This document shows positions 1-6,007 of a stretch of 7,903 nt of DNA, piece after piece. Numbering within the stretch: the first letter of the stretch is position 1; each line of letters opens with the position of its first letter. The DNA is taken from assembly GCA_023411615.1 (NCBI GenBank), contig JAEYOR010000036.1, positions 1-7,903 of the forward strand. Reading direction: 5' to 3'. The translations under genes and the position numbers were made by a program. Under the pieces are notes generated by a model that searched no databases, was not told where the DNA came from, and was given only the letters and a program-made list of their open reading frames with translations. Origin of the DNA: Actinomycetes bacterium. Lineage in GTDB: Bacteria > Actinomycetota > Actinomycetes > Actinomycetales > Demequinaceae.

Positions 1-88
1 CCGCTGGCATGTCTGGGGGCCTGTGCCGGGCGTCGCGTGGAAGACTCAGCATCATCGTCTGAGGCTGGTTTCTCGACGCTCACGGACT

Positions 89-93
89 GAGGG
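89..93 (+). promoter_or_regulatory. Ribosome-binding site (GAGGG) deciding the GTG start
   Basis: GAGGG sits 7 nt before GTG 101 and 4 nt before GTG 98, favouring 101. The first 97 bases hold no gene that I can support and no clear -35/-10 pair. Confidence 0.55.
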
Positions 94-100
94 AATCGTG

Positions 101-1111
101 GTGAAGAACACCGCCGCCGCCGCGTTGGCGGCACTCTTGCTGACCGGGTGTTTGGCGCCTGCGGCGTTGACGGAGGGCGAGGCGTCACCGCCTGCTCTGC
201 CAGCAGCGTCTGAACTCATCGCTGCGGCGGAGGCGTCGCCGTCAGCGTCGGCCTCAGCGTCGGCGCCCGTCACGCCTGAGCCAAGTGAGGCGTCGGCAAC
301 CGCCGGGACGGCCCTCGCCGCACTCGAAACCCTTGCAGTCAAAGGACGCGCACCCAAAACCGGATATGACCGGGACGAGTTCGGGGACGGCTGGGTGGAC
401 GTTGACCGCAACGGCTGCGATACCCGCAACGACATGTTGAGGCTCCGCTTGGTGAACCTCCGGGTCGATGGCCCGTGCAAGGTGATGAGCGGTGACCTTC
501 TCGATCCGTTCACGGGGGAGTGGATCACCTTTGAGCGCGGCGGGGCCTCCGAGGTGGACATCGACCACCTCGTTGCCCTCTCGGACGCGTGGCAAAAGGG
601 TGCGCAGCAGTGGGAGTTCGGGCAGCGAGTTGCCTTCGCCAACGATCCTCTCAACCTTGAGCCGGTTGATGCGGGGGAGAACCGTGCCAAGGGTGACGGC
701 GACGCGGCGACCTGGCTCCCGCCCGACGCTGACTTCCGTTGCGAGTACGTGGCGCGCCAGATCGCGGTGAAGTCCAAGTACGGGGTGTGGGTGACGCAGG
801 CGGAGCACGACGCGATGGCGAAGGTGCTTGGCACGTGCCCCGGTGAGCCGCTCCCGGACTTTGGAGATCAGCCGATCATTGCCGACAACACTGGTGGGCC
901 GGCCCCGGGGCAGAACAGCCCGGCCGCCGTGGCGCCCACTCCGGCTCCCGTTGCCGTGCCCGCTCCGGCCGACGCCGCGACGGGCGAGCTCGATCCTCGC
1001 TACCCCTTCTGCAAGGATTTGCCAGCCGGTCTTGGCCCTTACGTCAAGGGCGTGGACCCGGAGTATGAGTGGTATCGCGATGGCGACAAAGACGGGACCG
1101 TGTGCGAGTAA
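101..1111 (+). CDS. Secreted lipoprotein nuclease: HNH (DUF1524-type) domain plus C-terminal Excalibur domain
   Basis: Predicted cell-surface nuclease of 336 residues. The GTG at 101 is chosen because a GAGGG ribosome-binding site (89-93) lies 7 nt upstream and a lipoprotein signal peptide begins at once (basic Lys2, Ala/Leu core, lipobox LLTGC with Cys17); GTG at 98 or ATG at 23 are in-frame alternatives, but the ATG would bury the signal peptide. Residues about 20-75 are an Ala/Ser/Pro linker. The catalytic region, about 88-250, shows GYDRDEFGDGW, the DRNGCDTRNDML segment, the HNH-type motif DIDH (153-156), Asn181/Asn185 and the NRAKG segment (194-198), as in DUF1524/HNH secreted nucleases. 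Cys106, Cys126, Cys214 and Cys246 could form two disulfides. After a Pro/Ala linker, residues about 297-336 match the Excalibur calcium-binding domain, ending DGDKDGTVCE. Family assignment is firm; the substrate (DNA or RNA) and role are not. It lies 84 bp upstream of the Tad operon on the same strand. Confidence 0.88.
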   Translation: MKNTAAAALAALLLTGCLAPAALTEGEASPPALPAASELIAAAEASPSASASASAPVTPEPSEASATAGTALAALETLAVKGRAPKTGYDRDEFGDGWVDVDRNGCDTRNDMLRLRLVNLRVDGPCKVMSGDLLDPFTGEWITFERGGASEVDIDHLVALSDAWQKGAQQWEFGQRVAFANDPLNLEPVDAGENRAKGDGDAATWLPPDADFRCEYVARQIAVKSKYGVWVTQAEHDAMAKVLGTCPGEPLPDFGDQPIIADNTGGPAPGQNSPAAVAPTPAPVAVPAPADAATGELDPRYPFCKDLPAGLGPYVKGVDPEYEWYRDGDKDGTVCE

Positions 1112-1162
1112 TTCGCATGGCGGGCCCATCTCGCGGCACTGGTTTTCCACATCTCGCCGTGC

Positions 1163-1188
1163 GAGGTTAGGACGTTTGCCCTAACCTC
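1163..1188 (+). promoter_or_regulatory. Perfect 9-bp inverted repeat at the start of the tad operon
   Basis: GAGGTTAGG (1163-1171) and CCTAACCTC (1180-1188) are exact reverse complements separated by 8 nt, ending 6 nt before the ATG of tadA. No T-run follows, so a simple intrinsic terminator for the upstream nuclease gene is not supported. The right arm contains TAACCT (1182-1187), which fits the actinobacterial -10 pattern TAnnnT at the distance expected if transcription begins on or next to the ATG (a leaderless mRNA). No convincing -35 was found. Read together, this may be an operator overlapping a promoter; the arms are seen, the function is inferred. Confidence 0.45.
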
Positions 1189-1194
1189 CTGGGC

Positions 1195-2427
1195 ATGGGG
1201 GAACGGGCAGCGTTAGCCATTGAGACGCGTGTGCGCGAGGCGATCCGCGCCAAAGGGGTGGACCCGGTCAGGGACGCCGACGCTGTACGCGCCTTGGTTG
1301 ACGAGGCTCTCGCGGCATGGGAAGAGCAGGCGCTCGTTGGCGCCGTGGTGCCAATCGAAGACCGCCATGAGGTTGCCCGGGCTGTCCTCGACAACGTCGC
1401 CGGGCTCGGCCCGCTCCAGCAATATCTCGACGACCCTGAGGTCGAGGAGATCTGGATCAACGAGCCTTCGCAGGTGTTTGTCGCGCGCCGGGGAGAGGCC
1501 GAGCTGACGCCCACGATGCTCACCGCGGCACAGGTGCGAGATCTCGTCGAGCAGATGCTCAAGATCTCAGGACGCCGCCTCGATCTGTCCAGTCCGTTTG
1601 TCGACGCGTCGTTGCCGGGCGGTGAGCGGCTCCACGCCGTCATTCCGGACGTGACGCGCGAACACTGGTCCGTCAATATCCGCAAGTATGTGGCGCGAGC
1701 GTCGCATATCCAGGACATGGTGGCACTTGGATCGCTCCATCAGCAGGCCGCCGACTTCCTGGCTGCCGCTGTGGCGGCGGGTCTCAACGTGCTCGTCGCT
1801 GGCGCTACTCAGGCCGGAAAGACCACCTTCCTCAATGCCCTCGCTGGGTGTATCCCGCCGCGCGAGAGGGTCATCACGTGTGAGGAAGTCTTTGAGCTGA
1901 AGATCCCGGTGCGTGATGTAGTGGCACTCCAGTGTCGCCAGCCGTCGCTTGAGGGAACGGGAGAAATTCCGCTGCGGCGTCTCGTCAAGGAGGCGCTACG
2001 CATGCGGCCCGATCGCATCATTATCGGTGAGGTGCGCGAGGCGGAGTCACTCGACATGCTCATTGCCCTCAATGCTGGTGTACCCGGCATGTGCACAATT
2101 CACGCCAACTCGGCTCGCGATGCGATCACCAAGATGTGCACGCTGCCTCTCTTGGCGGGTGACAACGTGTCAGATCGGTTTGTCGTCCCCACCGTTGCCT
2201 CCGCTATCGACATCGTGGTCCATCTTGAGCGCGATGCGCAGGGACGGCGGCGCGTGCGCGAGATCCTCGGCGTTGCGGGTCGCGTTGAGCAGGGTGTTGT
2301 TGAGACGAGTGACCTTTTCCATCTCGAGGGTGGCGCGCTCGTGCGAGGGGAAGGCTTTCCGCCGCACGCGGAGCGTTTTGCGCGAGCTGGCTTCAATCTC
2401 CCCGTTCTCTTGGGGCACAACGCATGA
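1195..2427 (+). CDS. tadA: Tad pilus assembly ATPase, TadA/CpaF family
   Basis: Cytoplasmic secretion ATPase (410 aa, normal length) of the type II/IV secretion superfamily that powers assembly of Flp/Tad pili. Seen in the sequence: an N-terminal domain with VEEIWINEP (83-91), then PFVDASLPGGERLHAVIPD (134-152); Walker A GATQAGKTT (203-211); acidic CEEVFELK (229-236) where many relatives have E-D-T-x-E-L; Walker B region IIIGEVRE (275-282); and the histidine box TIHANS (301-306). All nucleotide-binding elements look intact. The ATG at 1195 has no Shine-Dalgarno sequence upstream; the preceding bases are pyrimidine-rich (CCTCCT), which is unusual and consistent with leaderless translation. It is the first gene of a seven-gene operon and overlaps the next gene by 4 bp. 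The adjacent TadZ/CpaE-like ATPase often found ahead of this gene in actinobacteria is absent here. Confidence 0.95.
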   Translation: MGERAALAIETRVREAIRAKGVDPVRDADAVRALVDEALAAWEEQALVGAVVPIEDRHEVARAVLDNVAGLGPLQQYLDDPEVEEIWINEPSQVFVARRGEAELTPTMLTAAQVRDLVEQMLKISGRRLDLSSPFVDASLPGGERLHAVIPDVTREHWSVNIRKYVARASHIQDMVALGSLHQQAADFLAAAVAAGLNVLVAGATQAGKTTFLNALAGCIPPRERVITCEEVFELKIPVRDVVALQCRQPSLEGTGEIPLRRLVKEALRMRPDRIIIGEVREAESLDMLIALNAGVPGMCTIHANSARDAITKMCTLPLLAGDNVSDRFVVPTVASAIDIVVHLERDAQGRRRVREILGVAGRVEQGVVETSDLFHLEGGALVRGEGFPPHAERFARAGFNLPVLLGHNA

Positions 2428-3281
2428 GCGGGTTCCTTGGGCTGACGCTCGGCATCGGGCTCGCGCTTGTGTGGATGGCGTGGTGGGTTCCGGAGGGGCC
2501 AAGCACGAACCGCAATGCGTGGCTTACCCGGCTCCAGGACGACCTCATTCGTGCGGGTGCGCCCGGCGTGACACCACTCGCTCTCATTGGTACGTCCGCG
2601 GCAATTGGGCTGCTCGTCACCTTGATGGCGACCGGAGCGTCGGGCTCGCTCGCGATTGGCCTCGCCTTCGGCACCATCGCGGGGCGTGCACCGATCGCCT
2701 TGGTACGAGCCCGGGCTCGCCGGCGCCAGCACGCTATGCGCGACGTGTGGCCCGAGGTCGTTGATCATCTCGCCTCGGGAATCCGCGCGGGTTTGTCGCT
2801 TCCCGAAGCCTTGGGGCAACTGGGTGAGCGCGGGCCCGAAGAGATCCGCGAGCCCTTTGTCCTCTTTGCCGAGGACTTCCGCGCGTCGGGACGTTTTGGC
2901 GACTGCCTCGACGCCCTCAAAACGCGTCTAGCGGACCCGGTGGGCGACCGCATCGTCGAGGCGCTGCGAATCACGCGCGAAGTGGGCGGCACCGACGTTG
3001 GCAGGCTTTTACGGACGCTTGGGCAGTTTTTGCGAGATGACGCTCGCACGCGAGGTGAACTTGAGGCACGCCAGAGTTGGACTGTCAATGCGGCGCGCCT
3101 CGCGGTCGCCGCACCATGGGTGGTCCTCGCCGTGTTGTCCACGCGGCCTCACAACGCGGCTGCGTACAACACAGCGACAGGGGTGATGGTGCTCGCAATC
3201 GGCGGCATCGCGTCCGTGTTTGCGTATCGATTGATGGTTGCCTTGGGACGTTTGCCTGAGGAAGCGCGGGTGTTGCGATGA
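2424..3281 (+). CDS. tadB: Tad pilus inner-membrane platform protein, TadB-like (T2SS protein F domain)
   Basis: Integral membrane protein of 285 aa expected to form, with the next gene product, the platform on which the TadA ATPase acts. Hydrophobic segments are visible at about 3-22, 51-70, 72-93, 222-240 and 251-272. The cytoplasmic T2SSF domain runs from about 108 to 215 and includes WPEVVDHLASGIRAGLSLPEAL (from 109) and the second half-repeat LRITREVGGTDVGRLLRTLG (181-200), which is typical of the family. The start ATG overlaps the tadA stop (ATGA), implying translational coupling. Assignment to TadB rather than TadC rests on order and on the fuller N-terminal extension; both belong to the same family. 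Confidence 0.9.
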   Translation: MSGFLGLTLGIGLALVWMAWWVPEGPSTNRNAWLTRLQDDLIRAGAPGVTPLALIGTSAAIGLLVTLMATGASGSLAIGLAFGTIAGRAPIALVRARARRRQHAMRDVWPEVVDHLASGIRAGLSLPEALGQLGERGPEEIREPFVLFAEDFRASGRFGDCLDALKTRLADPVGDRIVEALRITREVGGTDVGRLLRTLGQFLRDDARTRGELEARQSWTVNAARLAVAAPWVVLAVLSTRPHNAAAYNTATGVMVLAIGGIASVFAYRLMVALGRLPEEARVLR

Positions 3282-4198
3282 CCTCCGCGATTCTTCTTGG
3301 GTTGTCCGGCGGGACCGGGCTTGCACTCGTCATGTGGTGGGTGCAGGCGCGCAGGCCGAGCCTCATCGCAAGGGTCAGCCCCCACGTCCGCGCGCGCTCG
3401 GCTACTGAGTGGCGGCGCCTCGACGCGTCCGTCACACCGTTTCCGACGCTTGAGCGGCTCCTCGCCCCGGCCATGCGTGACGCAATCCGTTGGGTTGAGC
3501 GCTTGGGATCGAGTGCGCATGACACCTCGATGCGGCTTTCACGGGCGGGGCTCTCACTCACGGTCGAGCAATATCGAGCTCAACAAGTGGTGAGCGTGGT
3601 GGTTGGGCTTGCAACAGGCGCCCTTTTTTCTCTCGTCGTCGCGGCCACTCGCCAGCCATCGCCGGTGGCATTGCTTGTGCTCACGGCCGTGGCTGGTCTC
3701 GGAGGCCTTGTTACTCGTGACTATTTTCTGTCGCGTCAGATTTCAAAGCGTGAGCAACGCATCGTCGTCGAGCTGCCCACCGTCGCCGAACTGTTGGCGC
3801 TATCCGTCAGCGCTGGCGAAGGTGCGATTGGCGCACTTGAACGCGTGTCGAGGACCGCAGGCGGGGTGATGGCCGACGAACTACGCGGATGCCTTGCCGC
3901 CGTTCGCGCGGGCACGCCCATCGGGGACGCTTTGCAAAGCCTTGCGGGGCGGACCGGCGTGCCAGCTCTACGCAGATTCGCGGACGGGGTGGCGACGGCG
4001 GTCGAGAGGGGCACGCCTCTGGCGGATGTGCTGCGAGCGCAGGCTCAAGACGTGCGCGAGGCCGGCAGGCGCGCGCTCATGGAGGAGGGTGGAAAGAAGG
4101 AGATTGCCATGATGATTCCGGTGATCTTCATCATTCTTCCCATCACGGTGATCTTCGCTGTTTTTCCTGGCGTGGCCACCATTCGATTGGGCTTCTAG
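3278..4198 (+). CDS. tadC: Tad pilus inner-membrane platform protein, TadC-like (T2SS protein F domain)
   Basis: Second platform protein of 306 aa, partner of the preceding gene product. An N-terminal membrane segment (about 3-21) is followed by a basic cytoplasmic stretch, two adjoining membrane segments (about 103-122 and 128-147), a T2SSF domain (about 162-272) containing ELPTVAELLALSVSAGEGAI (165-184), and a last very hydrophobic segment MMIPVIFIILPITVIFAVFP (278-297). The latter is a hallmark of the TadC end of the family. The start overlaps the previous stop by 4 bp (ATGA). Only 23 nt separate it from the small pilin-like gene, and that gap contains a good ribosome-binding site. Confidence 0.9.
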   Translation: MTSAILLGLSGGTGLALVMWWVQARRPSLIARVSPHVRARSATEWRRLDASVTPFPTLERLLAPAMRDAIRWVERLGSSAHDTSMRLSRAGLSLTVEQYRAQQVVSVVVGLATGALFSLVVAATRQPSPVALLVLTAVAGLGGLVTRDYFLSRQISKREQRIVVELPTVAELLALSVSAGEGAIGALERVSRTAGGVMADELRGCLAAVRAGTPIGDALQSLAGRTGVPALRRFADGVATAVERGTPLADVLRAQAQDVREAGRRALMEEGGKKEIAMMIPVIFIILPITVIFAVFPGVATIRLGF

Positions 4199-4221
4199 TG
4201 GGGCCCGAGGGGAGAAAGTAC

Positions 4222-4398
4222 ATGCTGAAGTGGATTGATAGGACGCGTTTGGCAGACGCGGATGATCGGGGCGACGTGCCGGGCTGGGTGCTCATCACGT
4301 TGATGACTGCAGGTCTGGTTGCTGGGCTCTGGGCAATTGCGGGGCCGGCTCTCAATGACCTCTTCTCGTCGGCCATTGAGAGCGTTACGGGGGGCTGA
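4222..4398 (+). CDS. Flp-pilin-like small membrane protein (58 aa)
   Basis: A 58-residue peptide in the position where Tad operons of actinobacteria encode the pilin or a pilin-like protein, between TadC and the TadE genes. The start ATG follows AGGGGAG (4208-4214) by 7 nt, a strong site. The layout is a short basic/acidic leader (MLKWIDRTRLADADDRGDVP), one hydrophobic helix at about 21-42 (GWVLITLMTAGLVAGLWAIA), and a short amphipathic tail ending in VTGG. Classical Flp prepilins are cut after Gly with Glu at +5 (G-xxxx-E-Y); here the only Gly before the helix other than Gly21 is Gly17, and +5 after it is Trp22, so the Glu is missing. It is therefore called pilin-like on size, topology and context, not on the cleavage motif. 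The 3' end overlaps the next gene by 44 bp if that gene starts at 4355. Confidence 0.75.
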   Translation: MLKWIDRTRLADADDRGDVPGWVLITLMTAGLVAGLWAIAGPALNDLFSSAIESVTGG

Positions 4399-4774
4399 GG
4401 CTCACGACGACGAAGGCAGCGTCGTCGTTGAGTTCGTCTTGGTTTCGATGCTCGTTATCGCGATCGCGGCAGGGATCATTCAATTGGTATTGACGCTGCA
4501 TGTGCGCAACACGCTGATGTCATGCGCAGCAGAGGGGGCACATGCCGCTGCACGGTATGACCGCGACCTTGTGGACGGGGCGGAGCGGACCGATTGGCTC
4601 ATCACGGCGGCACTGGGAGACATCCAACGGGACGTGACGGTGCGAGAAGTGCTCATTGACGGCCGGCCGAGTGCTCAGGTTGAGGTGACGGCGCCCGTGC
4701 CAGTTCTCGGCTTGTGGGGCGCTGGCTCGATGACTGTGACCGCCAACGCAGTGGAGGAGGTCGATCGTGGCTGA
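4355..4774 (+). CDS. tadE: TadE-family pseudopilin (first copy)
   Basis: Minor pilin-type protein of 139 aa. The leader MTSSRRPLRALRGAEAHDDE is followed by G21-SVVVEF, where cleavage after Gly21 puts Glu at +5, the prepilin-peptidase signature kept by TadE/TadF proteins. A hydrophobic helix follows (about 23-47), then an extracytoplasmic domain ending in APVPVLGLWGAGSMTVTANA (113-132), the usual TadE tail. The start is uncertain: ATG 4355 lies inside the pilin-like gene in another frame and has only a weak upstream GCGGGG; TTG 4376 is the only other in-frame start before the cleavage motif. Either way the two genes overlap, suggesting coupled translation. Confidence 0.85.
   Translation: MTSSRRPLRALRGAEAHDDEGSVVVEFVLVSMLVIAIAAGIIQLVLTLHVRNTLMSCAAEGAHAAARYDRDLVDGAERTDWLITAALGDIQRDVTVREVLIDGRPSAQVEVTAPVPVLGLWGAGSMTVTANAVEEVDRG
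4755..4760 (+). promoter_or_regulatory. Ribosome-binding site AGGAGG for the second tadE-like gene
   Basis: A perfect AGGAGG inside the end of the first tadE gene, 6 nt before GTG 4767. It fixes the GTG start and is the strongest ribosome-binding site seen in this operon. Confidence 0.8.
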
Positions 4775-5273
4775 AGACGCGAGCCGCCCTCCCCAGATCG
4801 CTGGCGCAACGCACGGAGCGGATGAGGGCTCCGCGACGGTCGAGTTCATTGCGTTATCGCTCCTCCTGCTCATCCCGCTCGTGTACCTCGTGCTGAGCTT
4901 TGCGCAGATCCAGGCGGGAGCACTTGCTGCGGAATCGGCCGCCGCCGCAGCCGCGCGCGCGGCGGTGGTCGATGGCGTTGCTGAGTATGAGAGCGGATCA
5001 TCGCGATCTCACGCGATGAGCGTGGCAACGGGGCGGGCCAATGCGGTGACGGGAGCGGCGCTCGCGAACTTTGGTTTCACCCGTGACGACGCAACGGTAG
5101 AGCTTGCGTGTGATGAGCAGTGCCTCGATCCAGGCAGCAACATCACGGCCCGAGTTGTCGTGAGTGTGCCGCTGCCGGGCATGGCGGGTGCATTAGGAGA
5201 CCGCCTGCCGTTGCACGTCACCGTTGAGTCTGAGGCGCGGGCCCCGGTCGATTCGGTGGTGACCGACCGATGA
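4767..5273 (+). CDS. TadE-family pseudopilin (second copy)
   Basis: Second pseudopilin, 168 aa, starting at GTG 4767 after a perfect AGGAGG and overlapping the previous gene by 8 bp. Residues 21-27 read G-SATVEF, so cleavage after Gly21 again leaves Glu at +5. The membrane helix is about 27-50 and is followed by an Ala-rich stretch (about 52-67) that probably continues the pilin-type helix. The outer domain contains an isolated Cys pair, CDEQC (115-119), and the PLPGMAGALGDRLPLHVTVE stretch (135-154), matching the typical TadE tail. It is a likely minor subunit or assembly factor acting outside the membrane. It is more distant from the first copy than a recent duplication would be. Confidence 0.85.
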   Translation: MAEDASRPPQIAGATHGADEGSATVEFIALSLLLLIPLVYLVLSFAQIQAGALAAESAAAAAARAAVVDGVAEYESGSSRSHAMSVATGRANAVTGAALANFGFTRDDATVELACDEQCLDPGSNITARVVVSVPLPGMAGALGDRLPLHVTVESEARAPVDSVVTDR

Positions 5274-5725
5274 AGGCGTGGGTGAAGAAGCTCCGGGGTG
5301 CACCCGACGAGGGCACGATCGGCATCCTCACCTTGGGCTTTACCGTGCTTGCCCTCATGGTGTTATTTGTTGTTGCCTCCGCTACGGCGGTGCACGTGGC
5401 GCGGATGCGGCTCGTCCACCTTGCAGACGAGCTGGCTGTGGATGCGGCAGACGCGCTCAACGCGCCTGGGTACTTTCAGGGTCAGCCGGGTGATTCACCT
5501 GAGCTTGCGGATGAGCGCATGCACTCGGCGGTTGCTCGCCACGTCGACACACGCGGCACCGGCTCGCTTGAAGGAGTGCGCCTCGTGGACGTGAGCGCTG
5601 CGGATGACGGCAGCGCCAACGTCACCATCGAGATGGTGGTCTACCCGCTGTTTGGTCTCGAGGCGCTCATGCCATTTGCCGATGGCATCACCGTCACGGC
5701 CACAGGTCAATCACGCAACTTCTGA
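5270..5725 (+). CDS. TadE/TadG-like Flp pilus assembly protein (helicase/secretion-neighbourhood type)
   Basis: The last gene of the operon, 151 aa, starting in an ATGA overlap with the previous stop. A short basic leader (MKAWVKKLRGAPDEG) precedes a hydrophobic helix at about 16-41 (TIGILTLGFTVLALMVLFVV), then RMRLVHLADELAVDAADALN (45-64), which resembles the start of the Tad domain of TadG/Rv3654c-like proteins. The G15-TIGIL site has Leu rather than Glu at +5, so processing by a prepilin peptidase is doubtful. The C-terminal part (about 102-147) alternates like a small beta domain and ends VTATGQ, as in TadE tails. It is shorter than proteobacterial TadG, which carries a von Willebrand domain that is absent here. 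Expected to be membrane-anchored with its outer domain exported. Confidence 0.75.
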   Translation: MKAWVKKLRGAPDEGTIGILTLGFTVLALMVLFVVASATAVHVARMRLVHLADELAVDAADALNAPGYFQGQPGDSPELADERMHSAVARHVDTRGTGSLEGVRLVDVSAADDGSANVTIEMVVYPLFGLEALMPFADGITVTATGQSRNF

Positions 5726-5941
5726 CGGGTGCTGGGGTGGGGCTGACGGGTGGTGGGGCCCGGTGGGTGCGGAATGGGCCCGGTGGGGGGACGGGGCCCG
5801 GTGGGTGGTGGAGTGGGCGTCAGCGCAATTATTCGGTGCGCCGCGGGAGCGGGAGTGGGCGCGAGTGCAATCGAGCCCGGGGTGCTAGCAGGGGTTGGTT
5901 GGCAGGGGCCCTCAGGAGGTGGCCGGTGGGCCGAGGGGCCC
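5722..5941 (+). repeat. G-rich degenerate repeat tract in the convergent intergenic region
   Basis: The 266 bp between the tad operon and the binding-protein gene hold no gene I can support. Near-repeats include CTGACGGGTG(C/G)TGGGG at 5722-5737 (covering the last gene's stop) and 5743-5758, 21 nt apart; GGGCCCGGTGGG three times (5756-5767, 5776-5787, 5794-5805); and a 21-nt pair at 5810-5830 and 5852-5872 sharing GGAGTGGGCG and GCAAT, 42 nt apart. The palindrome GGGCCC appears five times (5756, 5776, 5794, 5906, 5936). The + strand is strongly G-biased. Open frames here on either strand have simple-sequence composition (Pro-rich or Gly-rich) and are rejected. Confidence 0.7.
5734..5805 (+). 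other. Two predicted G-quadruplex motifs just after the tad operon stop
   Basis: On the + strand, four G-runs at 5734-5737, 5739-5742, 5748-5750 and 5755-5758 are joined by loops of 1, 5 and 4 nt. A second set at 5776-5778, 5785-5790, 5793-5796 and 5803-5805 has loops of 6, 2 and 6 nt. Both meet the usual G3+N1-7 rule. They would be carried in the 3' end of the tad transcript, where a structure might protect the message or stall polymerase. Folding competes with GGGCCC self-pairing, so function is unproven. Confidence 0.5.
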
Positions 5942-5976
5942 GCCGGAGGCGCCAATGGGGAGCAGGGGTGATGCGG

Positions 5977-6007
5977 CGAAGGCCGAGTGGGTCAGGACTC
6001 GGCTTCG
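5977..6007 (-). terminator. Hairpin over the stop codon of the binding-protein gene, possible terminator
   Basis: GCCGAGT (5982-5988) pairs with ACTCGGC (5997-6003) around an 8-nt loop containing the stop codon; after a single bulged base (5981) the stem continues CGAA (5977-5980) with TTCG (6004-6007). No U-run follows on the minus-strand transcript, so at best this is an imperfect terminator or a 3'-end stabiliser. It is the only clear stem I found at the convergent junction. Confidence 0.35.

Noticed and set aside
254..1150. Long minus-strand open frame (298 codons) opposite the nuclease gene
   Set aside because: The plus strand encodes a coherent lipoprotein with HNH and Excalibur motifs; the minus frame shows no recognisable domain, only the shadow expected in GC-rich DNA.
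1112..1162. Intrinsic terminator after the nuclease gene
   Set aside because: No stem followed by a T-run was found; only weak 5-bp complementarity (CTCGC/GCGAG) with a long loop and an 8-bp direct repeat CATCTCGC (1127 and 1150).
2100..2819. Minus-strand open frame (239 codons) across tadA and tadB
   Set aside because: Its composition is Arg/Pro/Ser-rich and it lies antisense to two well-supported family members.
5707..5955. Pro-rich minus-strand frame in the convergent intergenic region
   Set aside because: Its Pro/Thr/His-rich content follows directly from the G-rich repeats; there is no ribosome-binding site or known domain.
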